Part shown: one piece after another, positions 1 to 7,008 of the stretch
Layout: each line of letters begins with the position of its first letter
How positions within the stretch are numbered: the stretch's first letter is position 1
Origin: Deltaproteobacteria bacterium
GTDB lineage: Bacteria > Desulfobacterota > DSM-4660 > Desulfatiglandales > Desulfatiglandaceae
Direction of reading: 5' to 3'
Length of the DNA stretch: 64,000 nt
Assembly: GCA_019307815.1 (NCBI GenBank)
Contig: JAFDIV010000015.1
Coordinates: 26,611 to 90,610, forward strand
The notes under the pieces: generated by a model
Told to the model about the DNA's origin: nothing
Database searches by the model: none
The model's input: only the letters and a program-made list of their open reading frames with translations
Position numbers and translations under genes: made by a program

Positions 1-2410
1 GGCCGTATGTTCGCATATCCCTATAAAGGATATAAACGGTGGCGTCAGGGTTGCGGCGTTTGATTTCCAAGGCGCTTAATACTGAATGGGTGCAGCATAC
101 CTTGGAGCAATAAGGCCGATCAGTGTCTCTGGAGCCTACACATTGAATAAAGACAGCATTGGTTACCTCTTTCAGTTTTGGATCATTTTTTTGGAAAAGC
201 TCATCTAGTTCCAGATGAGTTAAGATTCCAGGATGTTCACCGTAGCGGTACTCCTCGGGCTTGTATTCCTTGGCCCCTGTTGCAATAATAACAACCCCGT
301 GTTCGATGGTTTTTTCTGCCCCATCCTGGTTGATTACAGTTTTGAAATTCCCTACAAATCCCTCCACATTTGTAATATACGAGTTCAGATAGGTCTCAAT
401 GTGGTCATTGGATCTGATTTCCTCTATAAGCCTTTCAAGAAATGTCTGGATATTTTCACCCTTGTATGTCCTATGAAGAGATAAGGCGTTACCCCCTAAT
501 GATCCAGATTTTTCTACCAGATGGACAGGATAGCCCTGGTTGGCTAAAGACAGGGCAGCCGTCATTCCCGCGATTCCTCCGCCAATGACCAAAGCACTAT
601 GATTTATGTCTAGCTCACTTTGCTTTAAAGGAGTAAGCAAAGCGGCTTTGGCCACAGCCATGCGGACCAAATCCTTTGCCTTTTCAGTGGCAGCATCCGG
701 GTTTTCGGAATGAACCCAGGAATCTTGATTTCGGATATTTGCCATCTCGAATAGGTATTTGTTCAGTCCCGCATTTACCAGGGTCTCTTGAAACAGGGTC
801 TCATGGGTCCTGGGTGTACATGCGGCAACGACAATCCTGTTCAGGTTTTGTTCCTTTATGACCTCTGTCATTTTGTCTTGGGTGTCTTGTGAGCAGGTAA
901 ACAGATTTTCTTCAACATAAACCACATTGGGCAGTGTTTTGGCGTATTCTCCAAGTTTTGGAATATCCACCACTCCGCCAATATTAATCCCACAGTTACA
1001 CAGGAAGACGCCAATCCTGGGTTCTTCTTCTGAAATATCTCTTTCAGGAGGAACCTCTAATGTCCTGGTTTGGGTGTTACGGGCAGGGGCCAATTTTTCG
1101 GTGGCAGCACATGCTGCGGCACTGGCCTCCATAACCGACTGAGGAATATCTTTTGGCCCTGTAAAGGCCCCGCAAGCGTATATTCCGGGTACGGATGTTG
1201 ACACAGGATGAAAGCTATCTGAAGATACAAAGCGGTTTTTGTCTAACCCTATGCCAAGGATATTTGACAATTCCACCACGTCTTCGTCTATTTGTAAGCC
1301 TGTTGAGAGGACCACCATATCAAAATACTCTAGCCTCAGTTGTCCCCTTTCATCAGCGTATCTTATCGCGAGTTGGCCGTCTTCTTGCTCAATAGTATGA
1401 ATTCTGGAGCGAACGAATCTAATCCCTTCCTTTTTGGCATTTTCGTAATATTTGTCAAAGTCCTTGCCGTGGGTGCGCATATCTATAAAAAAGATAGTGC
1501 ACTGCAAGGGAACTTTGCTGTGTTCTTTTGCGATAACGGATTGCTTAATGGCATACATACAACACACTGAGGAGCAATAGCCATTATCGCAACGGTTTAT
1601 GTCCCTTGAACCCACACACTGAAGCCACGCTATCCTGCTGGGTTCTTTTTGATCTGAAGGTCTTACGAGGTGGCCGAGAAAGGGACCAGTGGCCGACAGA
1701 ATGCGTTCGAATTCCAATGAGGTGACAACATCAGGGAGCTTGGTATAGGAATAAGTTTCATATAAAGACGGATCAAAGGATTTAAATCCAGGCGCCAGGA
1801 TGACAGAGCCCACGTTGAGAATAATTTCCTTTTCTTTGTCTTTGAAATTGATTGCCCCCGCCTCGCAAAATTTTTCGCATGCTCCACACTTGCCTTTTAT
1901 GATTTTGATGCATTGTTCAGGGTCAATGGAATATTTGAGCGGGACTGCCTGTGAATATGGAACGTAAATGGCTTTGCGCTTGCCAAGCCTTTCATTATAT
2001 TCATCCTCGGTTTTTTTGGGGCATTTTTCCGCACACATACCGCATGCGATGCACTTGTCCATGTCTACGTATCGAGGATGTGAAACAACTTTGACCTGGA
2101 AGTCGCCCTCTTTCCCGGAAATGCCTTTTACTTCAGCGCGGGTTAGGAGCTCTATGTTGATATGCCGGCCGACCTCGACCAGTTTGGGTGAGAGGATTCA
2201 CATGGAGCAATCGTTGGTGGGGAAGGTTTTGTCCAGTTTAGCCATTACTCCCCCAATGGCCGGGGACTTTTCTACTAGGTGCACAAAGAAGCCGGAGTTT
2301 GCCAGATCCAAGGCTGCTTGCATGCCCGCAATACCGCCTCCAACAATAGCAACAGATCCTTTAACAGGGGGGGAAGGGATAGTGTCTTGCATGGGCTTCT
2401 CCTTTTTCAT
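1..2410 (-). CDS. hdrA: HdrA-type FAD/iron-sulfur protein, selenocysteine-containing, C-terminus cut by window edge
   Basis: Heterodisulfide reductase subunit A family, an electron-transfer flavoprotein that moves low-potential electrons between ferredoxin, hydrogenase or Hdr partners in the cytoplasm. About 803 codons are present. The N-terminus has an FAD motif ([14 protein letters not shown]) and then TFPTNDCSM followed by an in-frame TGA at 2198-2200 (residue 71). The same frame stays open from there to base 1 and continues as [14 protein letters not shown], the normal family sequence, where homologues carry Cys after CSM. I therefore read the TGA as selenocysteine. Further on come two ferredoxin-type clusters ([19 protein letters not shown]), a CNCG segment typical of methanogen HdrA, and a second FAD domain ([11 protein letters not shown]). 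The protein is thus a long double-HdrA form. Start: ATG at 2410 has AAAGGAAATT before it; a second ATG six codons in has its own AAGGAG. An automatic caller would split this gene at the TGA. Confidence 0.9.
2165..2182 (-). promoter_or_regulatory. Candidate bacterial SECIS hairpin for the HdrA UGA
   Basis: On the mRNA strand, 15 bases after the UGA, CTGGTC and GGCCGG can form a six-base-pair stem (two G-U pairs) closed by the six-base loop GAGGTC. A short stem close behind the UGA with a GGU-type apical loop is the bacterial SECIS layout that SelB reads. The pairing was found by eye; no folding energy was computed. Confidence 0.6.
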
Positions 2411-2482
2411 AATTTCCTTTGACAGGTGGGTTCATCTGAATAGCCTGGTGATTAAAAATTGACTTTTTTGTCAGGAATTAAG

Positions 2483-2508
2483 ATATGATACATCAATATG
2501 TATCATAT
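2483..2508. promoter_or_regulatory. Perfect 11-bp inverted repeat upstream of hdrA, candidate operator
   Basis: ATATGATACAT and its exact reverse complement ATGTATCATAT are separated by four bases (CAAT). The repeat lies about 73 bases upstream of the hdrA start. Read towards hdrA, one arm contains TATGAT, a good -10 match, with TAGACA 15 bases upstream. The palindrome could therefore cover the promoter of hdrA as a dimeric-regulator site. There is no T-run, so a terminator is unlikely. Function is inferred. Confidence 0.5.
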
Positions 2509-2686
2509 TACTGGGCGGGAGTTGTCTATAGCATAGAACAAGTGGTTTTGCAACACCTGTTTTTTCTAGCATATACCTCATATATTTTTTGTTTGCACTG
2601 GTTGAACCTAGATAGAATGCATAATTTTAATTCTTTTTTTAACCCAGATTATGCGCCAATACTGAGCAAGTAGGTCTGAGACAATG

Positions 2687-2716
2687 CCTGCCTGCCAAAG
2701 CCCAGGCGCAGGCAGG
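2687..2716. repeat. Small GC-rich palindrome (CCTGCCTGC / GCAGGCAGG)
   Basis: A nine-base stem around a 12-base loop, in the 420-base gap between hdrA and the pseudogene. A related GCCTGC/GCAGGC palindrome occurs at about 36720. Such extragenic palindromes are common in genomes of this kind. Apart from this and the operator-like palindrome, I see nothing in 2411-2831. Confidence 0.5.
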
Positions 2717-2831
2717 GCAAATGAATCGCGTCAGGCGTGAGGCGCTAGGCTTTTGGCTCAAGGAGCTTGTTTTCAAAGGATTTTCGCCTAAAGCGCTGTG
2801 CCCTGGCCCTCGAGCCCATAAGGAGGCCATT

Positions 2832-3136
2832 ATGAATAGGCAAGAGCTGATTTCCATATTTAACAAGCGACCCAGAATCGGGACGCTAAGCACGGCCAAT
2901 AGTACGGGTGAGTGAATGTGGCCGTTTTCATTGTAATGGAGCCAGGGGAAACCATTATGGATTGGAAGGGAGCAAGGGTATATTTGGAGGTATTGGATAT
3001 CCAAACCGACGGGTAGTTCTACGATCAGATTAAGTAGAACATCGCAAAGGCCGCGGGTAAACAGGCAGCCAATACGATCCATGCGGCGATTCGGTTTAAG
3101 ATAACAGAGGTAAGGCGAATTGTTGATTTTGGCTAG
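2832..3136 (+). pseudogene. Decayed pyridoxamine 5'-phosphate oxidase-like (FMN-binding split-barrel) gene
   Basis: A strong ribosome binding site (AAGGAGG) precedes ATG at 2832. The first 27 codons (MNRQELISIFNKRPRIGTLS...) match the start of small PPOX-like flavin proteins, then the frame breaks. One base appears missing in GAGTGAAT, expected GAGGTGAAT. Moving to the next frame gives VNVAVFIVMEPGETIMDWKG and a family-like C-terminus ending KITEVRRIVDFG at 3136. A middle part appears lost: VAVF runs straight into IVMEP, where homologues have some 30 residues between two AVF segments. Two in-frame TAG codons (3014-3016, 3035-3037) sit where the family usually has Glu (GAG). The 3' end overlaps the convergent HD-GYP gene. 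The exact missing residues are inferred from memory of the family. Confidence 0.8.
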
Positions 3137-4376
3137 TACCGTTGTGGTCGCCAGAATAACGTTTTGCCAGTGATTTGATGGTCTCAAGCCGGGAAAAGAA
3201 GATATCTATTAGCTCAGGGTCAAAATGGGATCCGCTTTGCCTTTCCATCTCTGCCAGGATTCGGTCTTCGTCCCAGGCCTTTTTATAACACCGGTTGGAG
3301 CTTAAGGCGTCAAACACATCGGCAATGGCCACAATTCGACCAAAAAGGGGAATTTCTTTTCCTTTTTTGGGCAACGGCTTACCACCAGGACCTTCGAACC
3401 CAGGAGTGGCCTTTCCTGTAACCGGGTCGATATGGCCGGGATAACCGGTTCCATCCCATTTTTCATGATGGTTTAGAGCCACTTCAGCTGCGATGGCATC
3501 GAAATCAGAGTGTTTTCCAACAAAAAGGCGTGCCCCGTAGTAGGTGTGGCTCTTCATAATCTCAAATTCTGTGGGTGTGAGCTTGCCCTGTTTTTTTAGA
3601 ATAAGATCACTTACAGCGATCTTTCCCACGTCATGGAGCATGGCTGCCATGCGGAGGATATCCCTTTTCCTACTAAGTTGTTCTTGACCTATGCCGTGCC
3701 TTTTTGCCCAACCTTCATAAATTTCAACAGAATAAGCAGCGACCCGGTTCACATGGTCGCTGGTCTCTTCTGGGTCTCTGAGCTCTGCCATGCTGATCAT
3801 CCTCAGAATAAGATCCCTTGTCATTTGGGCGCGCTCAATGGCCAAAGCCGCACTGGTGGCAAAGTGTTTGATAAGCATTTCATCAGACTTGGAAAAGGCA
3901 ATAACCTGTCCGTTTTCGTCCTTTGCATTGATAATCTGCATGACCCCCAAGACATCCCCTTGGTGGTTAATCATGGGCACAGCGAGCATAGATCGCGTTC
4001 TGTATTCAGAAATCTCGTCAAAATGGGCATCAAAGGTATAGGGCTGAGAGCCATCCATTTGATAGACATCAGGGATATTCACGATGGACCGATTCTTGGC
4101 CACAAAGCCTGAGATGGAGTGATGGTCGATGGGGATCGAAAAGGTATTAAAGAAGAGTTTCTTATTGGGGCCCAGCTTTTTCTGTAATGTGTCGTTTTGA
4201 GAGTAGCTGAACCGGAGCGTATCCCCCCTTTTCAGATAAATGGACCCAGCGTCCGCATTAAAGACCTTCCTAACATTGGAAAGGATCTTTTCCAAAAGGA
4301 TATCAAGGTCCTTTACTTCATTGATATCTAGGGAGATCTGGGTAATCAGTTGAATTTTTTCTTGTTCGCTAAGCAT
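3096..4376 (-). CDS. GAF domain - HD-GYP domain protein, probable cyclic-di-GMP phosphodiesterase
   Basis: Cytoplasmic signalling protein. A GAF sensor domain (roughly residues 5-175, with RTRSMLAVPMINHQGDVLGVMQ) is followed by an HD-GYP domain with the metal motif LHDVGKI and the signature HHEKWDGTGYP, then DVFDALSSNR. All metal-binding residues seem present, so it should hydrolyse cyclic di-GMP. The frame extends upstream to a GTG at 4469, but that start has no visible ribosome binding site; ATG at 4376 (MLSEQEKIQL) begins just before the GAF helix and is preferred, though its own binding site is also weak. The last 14 or so codons run antisense through the neighbouring pseudogene, so the C-terminal tail (NGTSQNQQFALPLLS) may be a recent extension. 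It stands alone, with no obvious operon partner. Confidence 0.88.
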   Translation of the reverse strand: MLSEQEKIQLITQISLDINEVKDLDILLEKILSNVRKVFNADAGSIYLKRGDTLRFSYSQNDTLQKKLGPNKKLFFNTFSIPIDHHSISGFVAKNRSIVNIPDVYQMDGSQPYTFDAHFDEISEYRTRSMLAVPMINHQGDVLGVMQIINAKDENGQVIAFSKSDEMLIKHFATSAALAIERAQMTRDLILRMISMAELRDPEETSDHVNRVAAYSVEIYEGWAKRHGIGQEQLSRKRDILRMAAMLHDVGKIAVSDLILKKQGKLTPTEFEIMKSHTYYGARLFVGKHSDFDAIAAEVALNHHEKWDGTGYPGHIDPVTGKATPGFEGPGGKPLPKKGKEIPLFGRIVAIADVFDALSSNRCYKKAWDEDRILAEMERQSGSHFDPELIDIFFSRLETIKSLAKRYSGDHNGTSQNQQFALPLLS

Positions 4377-4790
4377 ACTTGCCTGCAATCTAGGATATTG
4401 GGCACGTTTTACCACACCTTGGCCAAAGGCCATCTTCGGGGTTATATGTTTCTCTGTGGTACGTCCCACTTAGGGAGTTAATAAATTGAATCATAATCTG
4501 AATCGGCACATAAGTGAAATGAGATAAATACCTTCCTTCATTCCCTACTGTCCAGAAGGGGAGCAGTGCCTTATTTGCCAGATGGCACACAAATATCCCG
4601 TGACTTTTTTGTGCTGGTTATCCGACCCAACAAGTGCTCAGGAATTGGTCCCATGCCAAGGGGGGCTGCCAGGGAAATTTTCTACTGCCTGGATCAGAAG
4701 ATTCCTCCTTACTGATGTCCCTAGAGAGGTCACTGAACCTCCAGACAATCTTCTTGACCTTTCAGGAATTGCTTTGTTAATAGTCGTACC
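4377..4790. other. Intergenic region between HD-GYP gene and cvpA, with a weak promoter next to cvpA
   Basis: The two genes diverge. Part of this stretch (to 4469) is open in frame with the HD-GYP gene. Towards cvpA, TTGACC (4754-4759) and TAATAG (4778-4783) form a weak sigma-70-like pair with an 18-base spacer. That would start transcription almost at the cvpA ATG (4791). I see no tRNA, riboswitch or terminator here. Confidence 0.3.
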
Positions 4791-5357
4791 ATGAATATGC
4801 TGGATTTCATAATCGCCTGTGTTATGGTGTTCCTCATTGTCCGAGGGATTTTCCGAGGCATTATTAAAGAGGTTGTGTCTCTGGTAGGAGTTGTTGTTGC
4901 CATATGGGTGGCCAATAAGTATCAACCTGCACTGACTATACATTTACGAGAAATTATGCCCCCTTTCCCACTTTTACCTTTATTCTCCTTTGCCATTTTA
5001 TTTGTTGCCGTGATGTTAGGGGCGAATGTCCTTGGGAGGATACTCAGGGGCTTGTTACAAAAGGGGGCATTGGGATGGTTAGACCGGTTACTTGGTGCCG
5101 GATTCGCCACGGTCAAGGGCCTGATTATAACCTACTTGGCAATCGTTCTGCTTACGTTTTTCCTTCCTTCCAGAACTCCCCTTGTCGCCACATCGCGTCT
5201 TGCGCCTTTGATCATATCTTCGTATCAACATATGGTGAAGGTGATTTCCCCAGAGTTTTGTAAGAAGTGGAAAGAAGGCCTCTTGAGGCAAAAAGAGAAG
5301 GCACAAAAGGGGGGAGACTTGAGATCTCCTCGCAAAAAGCAACAAAATGGACGCTAA
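4791..5357 (+). CDS. cvpA: CvpA family inner-membrane protein
   Basis: The CvpA family (named from colicin V production) contains small inner-membrane proteins with about four helices, linked to envelope homeostasis; molecular role unsettled. The 188 residues begin MNMLDFIIACVMVFLIVRG, followed by the family-typical GIFRGIIKEVVSLVG, hydrophobic stretches near 25-43, 62-83 and 100-125, and GWLDRLLGAGFATVKGLI. The last 45 residues form a basic, cytoplasmic-looking tail rich in Lys. The start has no good Shine-Dalgarno, and a promoter-like pair ends right before it. Its 3' end overlaps mazG by 11 bases, so the two are probably co-transcribed. Confidence 0.85.
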   Translation: MNMLDFIIACVMVFLIVRGIFRGIIKEVVSLVGVVVAIWVANKYQPALTIHLREIMPPFPLLPLFSFAILFVAVMLGANVLGRILRGLLQKGALGWLDRLLGAGFATVKGLIITYLAIVLLTFFLPSRTPLVATSRLAPLIISSYQHMVKVISPEFCKKWKEGLLRQKEKAQKGGDLRSPRKKQQNGR

Positions 5358-6177
5358 AAGACTTTCAGAGGCCATTGTGCGGTTGGTTGAGCTCGCCCAA
5401 CGGCTGCGGGGGCCTGATGGGTGCCCGTGGGACGCCAAGCAGACTGATCAGAGCGTAAAGAACTATCTTCTTGAAGAAGCCTATGAGGCAGTGGATGCCA
5501 TTGACAAGGGTGATTCACGAGGGGTCTGCACCGAATTGGGGGACCTCCTTTTCCAGATTGTTTTTCTGGCCCAATTGGCCTCTGAAAGGGGGGGGTTTGA
5601 TATGGCTGATGTGATTGAAAGGATTGAGGAAAAGATGATCCGCCGGCATCCACACGTCTTCGGCCATGTGTCAGTGGAAAGTGCTGAGGAAGTGGCACGA
5701 AATTGGGCAAAGATAAAAGAAACAGAAGGCGAAAGAGTGAACACGGCCTCCTCAGCGCTGGCAAATATTCCCCTGGCCCTTCCTGCATTATTGAGGGCCC
5801 ACAGGCTTTGCGAGCGTGCTTCAAAGATGAATTTTGAGTGGAGCAAAATCGAGGATCCTGAAAAAATTATTCGTAATGGAATGAGAAGCGGAAATATATG
5901 GGGCCCCAATGGCCATATAGCCGAGAAAGAAGAAGGACTAGGGGAGATTCTTTTTGCCTTTGTCGAATTGATAAGGCAACAGGGGGGAAATGCCGAAGAT
6001 TTACTCAGAGAGGCCAATGCGAGATTTGTGAAGCGTTTCGAGGAGATGGAAAAGGCCCTGGAACAGCAAGGCACGGACCTGAAACATGCTGGACAAAACC
6101 AATTGAGAGAGGCCTGGGAAAAAGCAGGCCAGGTCGCCCGAGTTAGTAGCAGCCTTGAAACGAAGACAAAAGCATAA
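5347..6177 (+). CDS. mazG: Nucleoside triphosphate pyrophosphohydrolase MazG
   Basis: House-cleaning all-alpha NTP pyrophosphatase that converts (d)NTPs to NMP plus pyrophosphate. At 276 residues it is the full-length two-domain form. The first domain shows CPWDAKQTDQS, then the metal-binding helices EEAYEAVDAIDKGD and ELGDLLFQIVFLAQ, and EKMIRRHPHVFG. The second copy begins around residue 140 (IPLALPALLRAHRLCERAS) and has GLGEILFAFVELIRQ. The start lies inside cvpA, suggesting translational coupling, and the end overlaps the next gene by 23 bases. The C-terminal 30 residues are a variable basic tail. Confidence 0.93.
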   Translation: MDAKRLSEAIVRLVELAQRLRGPDGCPWDAKQTDQSVKNYLLEEAYEAVDAIDKGDSRGVCTELGDLLFQIVFLAQLASERGGFDMADVIERIEEKMIRRHPHVFGHVSVESAEEVARNWAKIKETEGERVNTASSALANIPLALPALLRAHRLCERASKMNFEWSKIEDPEKIIRNGMRSGNIWGPNGHIAEKEEGLGEILFAFVELIRQQGGNAEDLLREANARFVKRFEEMEKALEQQGTDLKHAGQNQLREAWEKAGQVARVSSSLETKTKA

Positions 6178-6862
6178 TAGCTTGTTAAAAACAAAGACTT
6201 TTTTCAAATGGATTGGGGTACCGCTTTTGGTGATTTTTGCGGTTACCAATTGCCAGGTGCTCCTCCTTCGTTTTCTAAACCCTCCCTCCACTTCCTTTCT
6301 GTTACTGGACAGCGTCCGTAAGGGAGGGCCATCTACAAAGCCTCTAACACTCCGGTACTGGTGTCCACTAAATGAGATTTCTCCATATCTCAGAAAGGCT
6401 GTGTTGGCAGGAGAAGACCAGCGTTTTCTATCCCACAGGGGCTTTGATTTTATCGAGCTGGAGGAGGCAGTAAGGGAGCTGGCCAAAAAGGGGACAAAGC
6501 GGGGCGCCAGTACCATAACAATGCAGGTGGCAAGGACAGTATATCTCTGGCCGGGGAGAAGTTGGGTTCGGAAGGCAGCAGAAGCCTATTATACAGTTCT
6601 TATCGAATTGTATTGGCCCAAAAAGAGAATCTTGGAGGTCTATTTGAATACAGTGGACTGGGGGACTGGAGTTGTTGGTGCCGAGGCTGCGGCAAGAAGG
6701 TATTTCCACGTTTCCTGCAGGCATGTGTCCAAGGTACAGGCCGCATCCTTGGCAGCTATCTTGCCCAGCCCTCACAAGTGGTCACCGCTGAGGCCCAATC
6801 GGCAGGTACAGAGGCGAAAAATAAAAATCCTTAGAGATATGGATAAGATGCCCCTTTTGTAG
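6155..6862 (+). CDS. mtgA: Monofunctional biosynthetic peptidoglycan transglycosylase
   Basis: GT51 glycosyltransferase that polymerises lipid II into glycan strands at the periplasmic face of the inner membrane. One N-terminal membrane anchor (about residues 17-40) is followed by the GT51 core: the catalytic Glu motif AGEDQRFLSHRGFD, then GASTITMQVARTVYLWP, and ILEVYLNTVDWGTGVVGAEA. The 235-residue length and the absence of a transpeptidase domain identify the monofunctional enzyme. It overlaps mazG by 23 bases. It complements the FtsI and FtsW genes of the dcw cluster further along. Confidence 0.93.
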   Translation: MKRRQKHNSLLKTKTFFKWIGVPLLVIFAVTNCQVLLLRFLNPPSTSFLLLDSVRKGGPSTKPLTLRYWCPLNEISPYLRKAVLAGEDQRFLSHRGFDFIELEEAVRELAKKGTKRGASTITMQVARTVYLWPGRSWVRKAAEAYYTVLIELYWPKKRILEVYLNTVDWGTGVVGAEAAARRYFHVSCRHVSKVQAASLAAILPSPHKWSPLRPNRQVQRRKIKILRDMDKMPLL

Positions 6863-7008
6863 GAATAAGATAGCTGTTGTGTCCTGACTCTGGAGGTCTG
6901 TCGGAGTTTGGCTGCATTCTTAAGAAAAATCGGGTAGCGCTTTATCTTGGGGATGGGTTGAGGCTTTTTCTTTCAGGTTCAGGGTGCGGCGCATACAGTG
7001 GAATAAAA

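Noticed and set aside
2198..2410. HdrA as a 70-residue fragment or a nonsense pseudogene
   Set aside because: The reading frame stays open for over 700 codons beyond the single TGA, the protein is family-like on both sides, and the TGA falls on the conserved Cys with a SECIS-like hairpin behind it.
3014..3037. In-frame TAG codons as pyrrolysine
   Set aside because: Both fall on positions that are usually Glu, a frameshift and an internal deletion are also present, and no pyrrolysine gene is seen; decay is simpler.
2639..3187. 182-residue minus-strand open frame
   Set aside because: It is the antisense of the decayed FMN-binding gene and overlaps the HD-GYP gene; no family features.
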